Source: Drechslerella dactyloides
Taxonomy: Eukaryota > Ascomycota > Orbiliomycetes > Orbiliales > Orbiliaceae
Length of the DNA: 64,000 nt
Assembly (NCBI GenBank): GCA_020064725.1
Contig: JAGTWJ010000001.1
Coordinates: 1,674,001-1,738,000, forward strand
Direction of reading: 5' to 3'
Shown: piece by piece, positions 34,177 through 44,466 of the stretch
Layout: each line of letters starts with the position of its first letter
Position numbering within the stretch: position 1 is the stretch's first letter
Notes under the pieces: generated by a model
Database searches by the model: none
What the model saw: the letters and a program-made list of their open reading frames with translations, nothing else
Told to the model about the DNA's origin: nothing
Made by a program: the position numbers and the translations under genes

Positions 34177-36046
34177 TCAAAAGCTAGTCCGCTTCCTTAC
34201 TTCGCACCTGTTTCCACTGGGCTTGATGTTGAAGTAGTTGATGAACTCCATGCTTTGGTCCGTACAAGACTCTGCCAGGACAGCGTCAGGGCATTCTTTA
34301 AGAAACGTCGCCGCTATGAGCCGCAGCTCAATCATTGCGAGGTTTTGGCCGGGACAAGCTAGTTTTTCCGCAAGTTAGATCTATATCCCTTATTCGACCA
34401 GCATTATGTGTGAGAATGGGATGTGGCTGTGAAACAAATGTAGTGCTGGTCAACTTACTTCTAGACGCCCCACCCCATGGCACCATATGTGCTTCCATCT
34501 CTTTAGTTGGATTGAGCCATCTCTCAGGTTTAAATCTGCGTCAATGGTCCCAAGAACCGGACATAAATTAGTAGACTATATTCAGCACCGTCATATGTAG
34601 CAAAATGAATCCTTACGCATAAGGGTCTTCGAATACGGCCGCTTCCCTATGCTGAGTATACCCCTGCGAGCTTACCCCAGTCCCTGCAGAGAAATAATAA
34701 GGCCCGAGCCGCCATCCGCCAGGTGGTACGATCCTCGGCATTCCGCCCGGCCCAGCGCCGTACAACCTTAAAGTTTCCTTGGTAACTAGCTTGAGGTATG
34801 GTAGTTGTTGCAATCTTGCGTCTGTGAGGTCGTCGCCCAGAGTCTTCAGTTCATCTTCTAGTTTGCTCCGAACATCAGAGTGTTTAAGTATCGCCCAAAT
34901 TATATATGTTCCCGTGGTGCTGATGGTGTCACTTCCGGCGATCAAATTGGCCGTTGATTCGTGCCTTATTTCATCAAAATTCAACCTGTACTTTTCGGTT
35001 GGGTTATTCATGTTGTTGATGAGCCTCGTGAAAAGGAAGGGTGCGAGGTTGTTGTCGCGGTCGTGCCGGATTTTCTCTTGGAACTCGGATAGAACATCAT
35101 CGCTATATTCAAAAATACGCTTACTACAACCTGTGATAAACCTGACCGTTGGATGAGGGATCAAGCTAATAAGAGACTCCAGGACATTCAGACCAGGGAT
35201 TTCTGCGCGGACGCCGCCGATCGTTAATAGTATCGTAAGATCTTCGACAATAGGGTTGACCTTATAGGTTACATCAGCCCATGAATTTGGTTCTCGACTC
35301 CAAGTTATCCACACTGGATCCATGGAGAGATACGTACTGCCTCCTTGTTCAACATATCCATGTCCTTTCCGTAACAAAGCTCTGCCACAATATCCGCAGC
35401 CATAAACCGGAACCATCGGAGGATATCGACCGGTCCCCGATTTAAGTCTCGTTTAATCTTGCTAACACAGACAGTTATGTGTTTCCGGATTACGGGCTCC
35501 AGGAGGCTCATATTTGTGTTGGAATATACGGTTCCATAAGCCTTCCGACGAGCTTTATGGTCTTCAGGGTCGACTATTGCGAACGCTGACTTCACACCAT
35601 TGGCTACATCGGCGTACCAAGTTGGCTTTGAAAAGTTGTTATGAGATGAGTGGATCTGCTTCACAGCCTCGATTTCTGAAACCGAGACTTCATTGGGCGC
35701 AATTCGAACGTAGGGGCCTGGTATACAAGTGGCAAGATTCGCCGATATCAGCAAAGGTACAATATCCACATAGATGATAGCTCTCGCTCTGCTATTATGC
35801 CCTACCGTACTTCAAGTGCAAGTCGTGGACAGCGAATATCCTCCTGCCTTGCAATGATACTCTTGCGAGCCAATATCGTGATACAGCAGTATACCACGGC
35901 CCTGGTACTTTCGCGAGCGGTGAGAAATACAGCTGGTAGATGGAGCCGAAAACAAGATATGCTATCGGGCAGCCCACAGCAAGTATGGGCCAGTACTTTA
36001 AGCTGAGCACTTCCATTGGGAATTGATTGAATATTTCCATTGTCAT
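34177..36046 (-). CDS. Cytochrome P450 monooxygenase 1
   Basis: Microsomal-type P450, 507 aa if started at 36046 (ATGs at 36040 and 36097 are alternatives). Exons are 35806-36046, 35338-35717, 34617-35260, 34459-34535 and 34177-34358; introns of 88, 77, 81 and 100 nt keep the frame throughout. An N-terminal membrane segment (ILAVGCPIAYLVFG) is followed by the proline-rich hinge LAKVPGPW and YGPYVRIAPNEV. The I-helix is LIAGSDTIST, the K-helix ExxR is ETLR, and the meander has FKPERWLNP. The heme loop, assembled across the last intron, reads WGGASRTCPG. The cysteine ligand and RxCxG are intact, but the usual leading Phe is Trp and the first Gly is Ala. Probably hydroxylates or epoxidises the polyketide. 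The promoter has a TATA box and a TCGGCGA inverted repeat. Confidence 0.92.
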
Positions 36047-36137
36047 GACGTAAAATTCTACTTGACTGTATTCGATATGTGCATTTATATCGTACACGTC
36101 ATATACTTAGCGTGACGTATTCGGAGCAGTAATTAGG

Positions 36138-36144
36138 CTTATAT
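36138..36144 (-). promoter_or_regulatory. TATA box of P450 gene 1
   Basis: TATATAA on the minus strand, about 95 bp upstream of the ATG at 36046 and 45 bp upstream of the one at 36097. This favours the 36046 start. Confidence 0.45.
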
Positions 36145-36381
36145 AACCGTGGATTTAATGGAATATCCCTGAGCCTTATAGCTAACAACGAATTAAAATT
36201 GCAAGATGCCGTCAACTTTATACAATCTTAATTTTTCCAAGTACAAGTAGCAACCGAACACAACCCCCGACACTACAAATCACCGAGGGGATACTATGAT
36301 GTATTTTTCCCTTGTTCGTGGCAACCAGCTCGTCAAATCTGATTGCGAAACCGGTTGTTATTATCCGAAATGCGCGAAAAA

Positions 36382-36409
36382 GATTCGGCGAATTTCATGT
36401 CGCCGATTC
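36382..36409. promoter_or_regulatory. Inverted repeat of the TCGGCGA element
   Basis: GATTCGGCGA (36382-36391) faces TCGCCGATTC (36400-36409) across 8 bp, matching at 9 of 10 positions. It lies about 0.34 kb upstream of the P450 ATG. A dimeric Zn2Cys6 regulator is the natural candidate to bind it (inference). Confidence 0.4.
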
Positions 36410-36973
36410 TGAAATATAGCTATCCGAACTAGTCGGCTTGTAAAAATCGCGTAGTGGTCATTGACTTTCCCTCGGCGCATTTGTAATTCCGTTAAAAAAA
36501 GTACTCAGATACATAATTATTCAAGTCAGTATTATAACGAAACTGATGATTAAAGTGCCAAGAAGAGGTCCTCCCATCCGAGTCATGTACCTAATGGGAT
36601 GCGCGTCCGCATCGAAATTTTTTGTTTTCTACCCTGGCGCTAGTATCACATAGCACTAGATATATCTTCGCGGAAACGCTATCAATGTTTCTCTATGCGA
36701 ATCAAATAAGGTGGCCTTCTCTCATGCGTTTAGCTGGGACTGATCTTTCAATCAAGACCCTCCGGCGACACAGATCGGGTTCGCAAGATCACGTTGAGCT
36801 TTAGTATACACCGTTTGGATGTAGCAACATGTGCAAATTGAAAACCAGCACGGTTTATGAAGAAGACGAGGTATTCTAGCCCGGAAATAAAAAATTACTT
36901 GCAGCCAAGTCGTGAGAAACATAGAGGAGAAGAAAGAGAGTATGGCTCGCTCATGGTTTTGGACCAAGCACGC

Positions 36974-36993
36974 ACATGTACATGTACATGTAC
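36974..36993. repeat. ACATGT hexamer microsatellite
   Basis: About three tandem copies of the self-complementary hexamer ACATGT in the gap between the P450 and the transferase gene. Confidence 0.6.
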
Positions 36994-37108
36994 TAGTGTG
37001 GCTGGGAGGTACAGTTAAGTTACACGATAATTCTCTTTGCGAATCACAAACACTCCAGGGCTCCGGGCTAGCGTGAGTCCAATACTATAAGGCGTGGACG
37101 CGCCATAT

Positions 37109-38305
37109 CTATGGCTCATAAAGCCCTTTGGTCATCACCGTAGTCGGTTTCTTGTAATCTTTTATCAGAACTTCTTCCCTCACCTGCTCGAAATGCTCCG
37201 CTCCATACCGCAGCAACTCTGTAAACGTCCCTGGCGCGTTGTCGGTACCAGGCTTCATGCTCCAGAGCATTCCCAAATCCGGATACGTCGTCAACTCTTT
37301 TGCATGCGACACCTTTTGCCAGCAACACTTTGTCAACATCCCCCAGACCATTTTATGTGCTCGCTGATACTCCTCTGACTTTGGGTCGGCGTCGAGCCTC
37401 GTATTAAATGCATCCCACAGGTCTTTGCCCTCCATGCCTACAACCACTTGCGCCCCATACATCTCCTTGAAACCTTCAATCCACAAAATATGCTTCTCAG
37501 CATAGTCTGCATAATCGAACTCGCCTTCCTTTTCTCCACCGTTAATGATGCAAAGTCTCCACCAAGCTAAAACTTGACTGGCGTATTGATTTAACGTAAA
37601 CCCATCAACCTTCATATCCCAAATAAAACCCGCACTGGCATAACCGTCGAATCCCATAGTTTCACAAAACTTGATGAGCGGCTCATGGCCAATACCTTCA
37701 TTATTCGTCCGTCCCCTCCAGAAATGGACGAATAGATCATGCCATGCCTTGATAAACGGGTTCCCTTTTCGAGCAGCTACAAAATGATTTGCCATCATGC
37801 AATCGAAAAGCCAGGGTGCCGCAACTAGATAAGGGGTCGACGGGTCCTCAAGTTGTTTCCAAAAAATGCGATCGAACGGACGAACAAGAATACAACCAAC
37901 ATCCATCCAGGCACCCCCGTATGTAAAGAGAGCAGCCCCGCGCAGGAGGTCGGCACTGTGTGGGCCAGTCCATGGACCATCCATTGTGCCTTTAACGAAT
38001 GCTTCTGGCAGCAGGGAGGAATCAATCCATCTGAGAGCGTGATTCGGAGACCTTGGGACGACATCCAAAACGCGAACGCTCCATGATGGGCCGAGAAGGC
38101 GAACCCAGCTTGCGACATTACGCTGACACCATTCCGGCATTGACTCCACACCTTTATCCCAAAACGCCCAAAGGTTCTTCTCGGATGTGACAGGCTTGGG
38201 GTTCATGAGCGTTTTGATAATTTCGTCATTGGTGCGTCGGTCTCGCGGCTCAACGACGCGAAGTTGCGAACTGTATTCCTGAGGGATTTCGAATTTATTG
38301 ACCAT
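37109..38305 (-). CDS. Capsular polysaccharide synthesis / GT32-like glycosyltransferase-related protein
   Basis: Intronless, 398 aa from the ATG at 38305 (MVNKFEIPQ). An in-frame ATG at 38443 would add 46 residues resembling a presequence. Family features are an N-terminal region with NLWAFWDKGVESMP, then the Rossmann-like VRVLDV, then SADLLRGAALFTYGGAWMDVGCIL. The latter matches the sugar-nucleotide-binding region of GT32/Caps_synth proteins, except that the acidic DxD reads D-V-G. DPSTPYLVAAPWLFDCMMANHFVAARKGNPFIKAWHD-type residues follow, seen as separate conserved patches (ANHFVAARKGNPF, AWHDLFVHFW). No signal peptide is present with the shorter start. It might glycosylate the cluster product or have lost catalysis. 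It lies between the two P450 genes. Confidence 0.72.
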   Translation of the reverse strand: MVNKFEIPQEYSSQLRVVEPRDRRTNDEIIKTLMNPKPVTSEKNLWAFWDKGVESMPEWCQRNVASWVRLLGPSWSVRVLDVVPRSPNHALRWIDSSLLPEAFVKGTMDGPWTGPHSADLLRGAALFTYGGAWMDVGCILVRPFDRIFWKQLEDPSTPYLVAAPWLFDCMMANHFVAARKGNPFIKAWHDLFVHFWRGRTNNEGIGHEPLIKFCETMGFDGYASAGFIWDMKVDGFTLNQYASQVLAWWRLCIINGGEKEGEFDYADYAEKHILWIEGFKEMYGAQVVVGMEGKDLWDAFNTRLDADPKSEEYQRAHKMVWGMLTKCCWQKVSHAKELTTYPDLGMLWSMKPGTDNAPGTFTELLRYGAEHFEQVREEVLIKDYKKPTTVMTKGLYEP

Positions 38306-39198
38306 GTTGATGAAAGGTGGAATAGGTGTTCTAGCGTCTAGTGTGTAACTCCCTGTAGCAAATGTGCGTCGATCTCGCGGAAGCTGACAAGGTAGAGAGG
38401 ATGATCGATAGCGACACAGATTCACGATGATGTTCATATACAAAACACTGACAATGATCTCGGAGTTTTACTCTCGTGAGACTAGTTCTTAGCATTCCAT
38501 GCAACCGCTAGGGATAGGATGATATTACTACTTGCAGGTATGGATAAAATTGGAGGAGGTCCATGAGTAGGCAAAATCAGGCATTCGCGCCAGTCGGCCA
38601 AACCTACCAGTCGGAGAACTCAGAACACAACACCGGTCACTTCAATCCGCCGACATAAAACTGTTACGATAGCCAACACCACTTTCTTTCAGGACCGAGG
38701 GCCGTGCGGCTCCGTCGGTGAGTTCGGCGTCAACGCCAAGTGCTTCCCCGACGACGATAGCAGATGACCGTATCCATTTATTTGCTGCCCGGCCGATCCA
38801 CGGCACACCGCACGAAAACCAAAAGTGACATGAAAGGAGACTTGCTGTAATAATAGCTCGAGCCTTGGATCAAGTCTCATAGAAACTTGAGGATTGCTTT
38901 CCCGCATGAAGCAAGATGCCACCAGCATCGGGACCCCAAGAAAAGGACAGGCTTTCTAGCTTACACAGGAAGGGACGCAACATGTAGCGACTAGGGCCTT
39001 TAGCAATCTACTTGCTCTACAGCATTGCCCATTTATATCTTTCAGAACAGTGTTTACCAATATATAAACAGTACTCCGTAGTAAAGTAATTTTCAGATCA
39101 TTCGTTTATGCTTATAGTATAGCAGTATTCGCGGCCCATATATTGCTCCACAAATCATATAAACTACCTACTTATTTATAGCTTTACGCCAACGCAAA
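38306..39198. other. Intergenic, 0.9 kb divergent promoter region
   Basis: Lies between the minus-strand transferase gene and the plus-strand EthD gene. The 79-codon frame at 38689-38928 has no domain content. A TTCGGCG sequence lies near 38720. Confidence 0.5.
39158..39163 (+). promoter_or_regulatory. TATA box of the EthD gene
   Basis: TATAAA about 36 bp upstream of the ATG at 39199. This is close, implying a very short leader. Confidence 0.35.
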
Positions 39199-39703
39199 AT
39201 GAGTATGGAAAAGCTTGTACGCATAACTATAGTTTTCAAGAAGAATCCCAGTCTATCTGATGAGCAGTTTCACGAGTATTGGGCCCACACCCACGCGCCA
39301 TTGTGCACAGACTGGTTAAGGAAATTCGGTATTATCAAATATACCCAGGTAAGTAGTATTGCAATCCTCGGAGATTACATCCGCGCCGCTCATACTCGGT
39401 CACCCTGACTGACTCGACAGATAGCATCACCTGCATAAAACTGGTGCAGAATTCATAGAGAAAACCCTCCCTGGTTGGCCAACCGCATCTTACGATGGAA
39501 TCGAAGACTTTTATGTGCGGGAACTCAAACAATTTACGGATGCCATTTTGGATGACCACTATCAAAAACATTTGATGCCTGACGGCGGAGTATTTGCAGA
39601 TTTCGCAAGCATTTTTATAGTTGTTGGGGAGGATTATGTCGTCATTGATGATAATGATGTTGTTGAGAAACACGAAAGGGATTATAGGATAAAGAGTATC
39701 TAG
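39199..39703 (+). CDS. EthD-domain (dimeric alpha-beta barrel) protein
   Basis: Small cofactor-free protein, 142 aa; exons 39199-39348 and 39425-39703 with a 76 nt intron (GTAAGT...GATAG) in phase 0. The N-terminus has the EthD signature: VRITIVFKKNPSLSDEQFHEYW, then AHTHAPLCTDWLRKFGIIKYTQ as a separate patch. The second exon has PTASYDGIEDFYV and ends with the beta-strand segment FADFASIFIVVGEDYVV. Fungal EthD proteins in polyketide clusters act as dehydratases, decarboxylases or cyclisation aids on reactive polyketides. That role is inferred here. The Asp and His residues in the first half are candidates for acid-base chemistry. It stands between the transferase and the second P450. Confidence 0.88.
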
Positions 39704-40133
39704 CACTATGAGACATAATTTAGAGAAACCAAAAGATCGGATTCACCTTTCTCATACAAACTTCCTCCCTTACTTGTGCAACAAGCTGGACCTGCTATAG
39801 TGATAAACTGAATTGTATGGGTCTAGCTTGTGAGGCCGATATTGTATGACTTCTTGATTCAAATCGTCCCTGCTTGAGCCCTCAAAATACTTGATACTCA
39901 AGATATGAATACAAGTCGGTGATCAATGTTTCCGCGACCAGCATAACCAGTTAAAGTTGCGTTATAGCGCAGTGGCTAAAACGCAACAGCTATGTGCCAA
40001 AGCATCTCGTATGCAACCAAAAGTGAAACTTATACATTTTTTCATGTAAGTATATTAGAGCCTACACAACGAAGTGATCAGATCATATTCTAGCGTGTGT
40101 GCATATTATGAGCCGCCGCAACGATACTAACAC
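39704..40133. other. Intergenic, 0.43 kb
   Basis: Spacer between the convergent EthD and P450 2 genes. I see no gene in it. Confidence 0.6.
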
Positions 40134-41994
40134 TTATAGCAACTTCCATGTTAGATTGTTTTCGGAAGTCGTCTGCTTGATTCTTCTGAATTGAAGAAAC
40201 GGGCCAATTGTTTCCGCTGCTAACTGATCTTTTGTCTCAAACTCAGGAAGTCCTTCGACAATTACCTGGACGGCTGTACGTCTTGATTCATCTACCTTCA
40301 TTTCATACCTGAAGATGAGTTTTGCGAGGATCAAATGCAACTCCATTAATGCCAATGATCGGCCGATGCAGCTCCTTGGTCCAGTTAAAAATGGAATCCA
40401 GGCTGATCTGGCTGCTGCTGCGGAGTCCACACCAACTATAGAATCATCCCACCTATCAGGATCGAAAACGTGGGGATTGTGAAAGTATTTGGGATTGTGG
40501 TGAATCGCATAGATAGCAATACCCGCCTCCGCTCCTTTAGGAATTGTATATCCTTCAACGACGTGATTTTCCGTCGCCTCCCGCCAAAGAATTCCACCAA
40601 CGGGGCCCGAAATTCGTAATACCTCCTCAACAACATTTCTTAGATAAGAGCAAGCATTAAGTTTTGGTCCAAGGCAGATTTCATCTTCAGATTGAAATAC
40701 TGAATTGAGCTCACATCGCAGCTTACCCAGAGATATCGGACTAGATGTGAGCCAATAAAAAGCGGCAGCAAGCGTTGATGAGGTCGTATCAGTTCCAGCG
40801 AAGATACAAGCTCGAGCTTCTGCAGAAAGTTCCTCGGGAGTAAATGGCTCATTGGTGACTGGATCCCTGGCGTGGAGAATGTAGTGAAATATATCTTTGT
40901 TGCGACCATTTTCGGACTTGATATCCACACCAGAATCCTCTCTCTCTTTTCTCCTTTTAGCCGTTGCAGCAACTATCTTTAAATAGTTCTGAACATTCCT
41001 GACATCTTTCAGCGGTAGGATCAATAGCTGAAACAGCCATCGCATGTTGAATAGAAGGTTGCTCCTTCCAAACATCGGCAAATGAATGAGAGTACCCATG
41101 CTTCTGCCAGCAGATACTATGGCCTCAAAGAGATATTCCAAGGAGGTATCCTCAAGAACTCCAAAAGGCTCGCTGAACGCCAATTCTCCTAAAAGATCTA
41201 GAGCCAGTCCGCTACCTAAATATTCATTAGCCGAACTCAATTGACTTCTGTAAAGTTCTAGCCGAGTAGAAACTTGCAGGTTCTTGACATGTTTTGAACA
41301 GGTCCCCATCCTTCGCTATCAGCGCCCTTAGTTATAACAGACCCGAACTTATTGATATAGCTCTGGACTACGCTTTCGTAGCCCTTCAAAGCTGTTTCGC
41401 TGAAGCCATATGCGAAGATCCTTCTCCTCTTGCTATGATGTGCCTTTTCTATTATTGAAAATGTATTTGGCAAGCCATTGCCCGGCAGCATCGCACGATA
41501 ACCAATAGATTTCTTAAACGGTCTCATAGCGCCGTAAATCTCTACGTAGAACAGATATAGGATTAGATTGCGTATCAGTGACAGTAAACAGCGTGAGAGG
41601 TGACAGTCGTCAGGACTACCTGAGATCGCGAACGACGAGTTAAAGGAAACTCTATTTGGACCATATCTAACGGCAGTACCTGCTCAAACTATGTTAGATA
41701 CCAACTTACACTCAGATGCGTTGATACGGACCATATTTTTTGTGGAGGTCATATAAATGATAATGGTTCTTTCTTGTCCAGGCATGGTAGCCGCCGTAAA
41801 GATCCGTAAGTTTGGCAAGGAATGGACCTGGAACCTTAGCCAGGGGATGGAAATAAACCCGATAGACGACAACACTGCAGCACTATATTCAACCAGTTAG
41901 ACCAGTCTCATTCCACCGGCATTTGAAGTTTATGAATCCGAGCCCCTACACAGAGAGCACCCAGCCCTAGTAACAAGTATAATGCCAATATCAT
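40134..41994 (-). CDS. Cytochrome P450 monooxygenase 2
   Basis: Second P450 of the cluster, about 500 aa. Well-supported exons: 40134 to about 41247, about 41289 to 41541, 41620-41679, and one ending at 41732, with introns of about 41, 78 and 52 nt. The small first exon probably starts at the ATG at 41994, encoding a hydrophobic anchor (LALYLLLGLGALCVGA), but its splice to YFHPLAKVPGPF is not settled. Landmarks are YGPNRVSFNS, a C-helix patch KRRRIFAYGFS, LLGELAFSEPFG, the I-helix FAGTDTTSS, ExxR in EEVLR, FDPDRWDD and a canonical heme loop FLTGPRSCIG. The 41 nt intron is short for a fungus, so that join is provisional. Divergent from the CMD-like gene, with a shared 0.97 kb promoter region. 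Confidence 0.88.
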
Positions 41995-42962
41995 CCCGAG
42001 ATACTATTATATACGCGATTTTATGAGATCAACAAGCTGAGTGGTTAGGATTTCGGGCGGAAGGTGCGGATTGCCTGATACACGAGGCAACAGCTAACAC
42101 TATCCACAAGTAAATTGACAGTCCCGATTTCAGCATCTGCCAGCTATATATCTCTTTCGGATTTTGATTTAACCCGAATGGATCTGGTATAAACCCAGCG
42201 ATACTAAACACTAGACCTGAATATGCCGAAACGCCGACTTCACCGACGTTCTTACATATTTAATGGATGACGCCTTCACCGAAGCACCGCGAAATGCTTT
42301 TACTCGAAATTACATTGATTTGAAGAGCGCGGACCAGCTGCCAGGTCACTTAGAGACTGCGACATGTTGCACAGTTGTAAAAAAATGCACCGTATACATA
42401 ATAGCTCCTGGAGTACTTGTATCATCTCCTGAACAATCTTTCGAGTTTCTTAACAGTACTGCCGTTCTAAATCGTGTCGGTTCAACTCGGCGTTTCGCAA
42501 AGATAATGCCCCACGCAATCTTTATATTATTGTGCGGAGCTTTCTGTGCCATGCAGTTTTCGGGAGGCCAATCTTTATCGTAATAACGGCTAAAAATCAC
42601 GTTGCACGCCCCAAATCACCTCCGCAACACTTACAGCTAGAAGATAGTCTTGAGATGTTATCACGAGCAGGTTCAGCCCCCAGGAAACTGACTGATGGCT
42701 ATTTTTGTCGGAGAGTAATTCTTGGGCCTGATAGCTTTCTCACGAACAATTCTGCTTTCGGACTATTGGAATCTCCCATCGGCGGTTTTGAAGGTCACTG
42801 TCCGCTTACTATTGGAAGTTTCAAATTCCCCGTTTCCGCCCTCTCTTCGACAATTACAATATATGTGTGGGCTGTAGAACTAGAGACATATTTCTCTACA
42901 TAAGCTACGGCGCTTCGATACCGTAATACCACGCCGGATGCACAGAACCCTACCCAACAGAC
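41995..42962. other. Shared divergent promoter region, 0.97 kb
   Basis: Lies between P450 2 (-) and the CMD-like gene (+). Overlapping frames at 42263-42583, 42346-42600 and 42532-42903 contradict one another and carry no domain. CTCGGCGTTT at about 42486 and ATCGGCGG at about 42778 resemble the TCGGCGA element imperfectly. Confidence 0.5.
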
Positions 42963-43843
42963 ATGTCTTCTCGATACCCTATGGTCGTTCCGGCCGCGTT
43001 GAATCCCGACCAAAAAAAGCTCCACGAATGGATTATCAACGAAGTTAGCCAATTCTTCCATGGCATGTACGTTCGCAGTCATTTTGGCTTCCTTTTGTTT
43101 CCGACTAGAATCTTATGGTGGACAGTTTCACATATCAGGATTCCAAGACCGGAGCAGTAACTGGGATATACACACACCTTCTATATCTACCCCGCAAAGT
43201 TGGGATAAGATATCTCTCTGTCGCGAAGGCGCTAGCTAGCGTCACGGACCTGCCGGTAAAATGTCGAGAGATTGCGATCCTAGCTATTGGGGAGGTTTAT
43301 GGAGCTCAATTCGAGCTTTATGCTCACACTCGGATTGCCAGAAAGGTCGGATTGACCGACTCTCAGATTGAAGATCTTCTTAGTGGAAAACCACCCTCCG
43401 ATGGGACTGAGCAAGAGGTCATTTCGTGGGAAGTAGCTCGGGCTCTAGTTGGGACCGGAAATGGTCTAAAAAGAGGGCCTCTTTCGGAAGAGCTGTGGAG
43501 GAGAGCTAAAAGGGCCTTCGGGGAGACTGGGGCTGGAACACTTATTCATTATGCAGGTTATTATGCTTACACGTGTATAATTCTGAATGGGGCCGCAGTG
43601 CCCGTACCTGAAGGTGAGAAGGTCTGGTGTCGGACAACTCAAAGACAAAAAATTACGAAACTGGCAACCCATTTACTATTACTTGTTTGCTTTCCCCTGT
43701 TGTTTTGGGGTCTCCAGCAGTTTAACTATGACCATTCTTCTTCCGCCCTGTGGTTATGTCTGCATACTTATCGAGGCTTGAAGCTGGAGATGATATATTT
43801 GCTTCGGGTAGCTAAAACAGTCTATTTATTGGTTTGCGACTAA
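42963..43843 (+). CDS. Carboxymuconolactone decarboxylase-like protein (CMD/AhpD fold)
   Basis: Helical CMD-fold protein. Exons are 42963-43066 and 43126 onward; the 59 nt intron (GTACGT...GACAG) joins QFFHG to FTYQDSKTGAVTG in phase 2. Family features are LYLPRKVGI, LPVKCREIAIL, YGAQFELYAHTRIARKVGLTD (split here only by the reader), HYAGYYAYTCIILNG and VPVPEGEKVW. The peroxidase CxxC pair of AhpD is absent, so this is the CMD-type branch. If no second intron is used, the protein is 273 aa and ends with an odd hydrophobic tail (LLLLVCFPLLFWG). An optional intron from 43614 would instead end the protein at 43725 just after VPVPE, the more usual length. Such proteins occur in fungal polyketide clusters; decarboxylation or lactone chemistry is inference. 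Confidence 0.85.
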
Positions 43844-44466
43844 TAAGGCGTTATTACGGCTGGCGGCTATGCGCGTGTGCGCTTGTGTGCCATCCCCTAT
43901 GCTCTCTCTACGAAATCGAAGGATAATCAAATGCATGCAGATTTCTGCTGCGGATATTTGTATAAATGAACAAACCCTTCTTAGGCTCCGACGCTATACA
44001 GTATTTCTGCGCCTACGCTCCCTTGAGATTTTCACTCCATATTGCACTTGAAATTCAAACCATAATGCTCACTACACGTATGAAATGCGATGTTACATGC
44101 TAGAACATAAACACTCATTAAAAGACTTCAGAACCGAAACCTTGGGCCTTCAAAAACAAGACTTAGCTTAACATGCTTTTCAGAACCAAGTAAGTTCTCA
44201 ACACACACGACTCCATATTCTGTCTCATAATTCGGACGCTGAAGGTAGAATGCCAGATACAAACATTGAGCGAAGCTTCCAAGTTGTATACGCGTATCTT
44301 GAATGCAATGTTAGTATCAATGTAGGTGGCTCTTCGGCATTGAGTAATGGCATGGACCAACTGGATTCACCAAGCGATCATTGCCGCCGTCATCCAGGTA
44401 TACGTCAGCCACTTCCTCTTCACCCATACCTGCTGCCATTCACAGGCACCATAACTTATATAATAC
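43844..44466. other. Intergenic, 0.6 kb
   Basis: Spacer between the convergent CMD-like and regulator 2 genes. Short frames only, and I see nothing further. Confidence 0.6.

Larger units (their letters stand above)
36145..37108. other. Intergenic, about 1 kb: P450 1 upstream region
   Basis: Contains the TCGGCGA inverted repeat (36382-36409) and a short ACATGT tandem array (36974-36993). The frames 36622-36804 and 36752-36967 have no recognisable content. Confidence 0.55.

Noticed and set aside
39961..40020. tRNA/SINE-like A-box (TAGCGCAGTGGC)
   Set aside because: No B-box, acceptor stem or cloverleaf follows within 80 bases.
42263..42903. Two plus-strand frames of 106 and 123 codons between P450 2 and the CMD-like gene
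   Set aside because: They overlap each other and an opposing frame, have no domain content, and lie in a divergent promoter.
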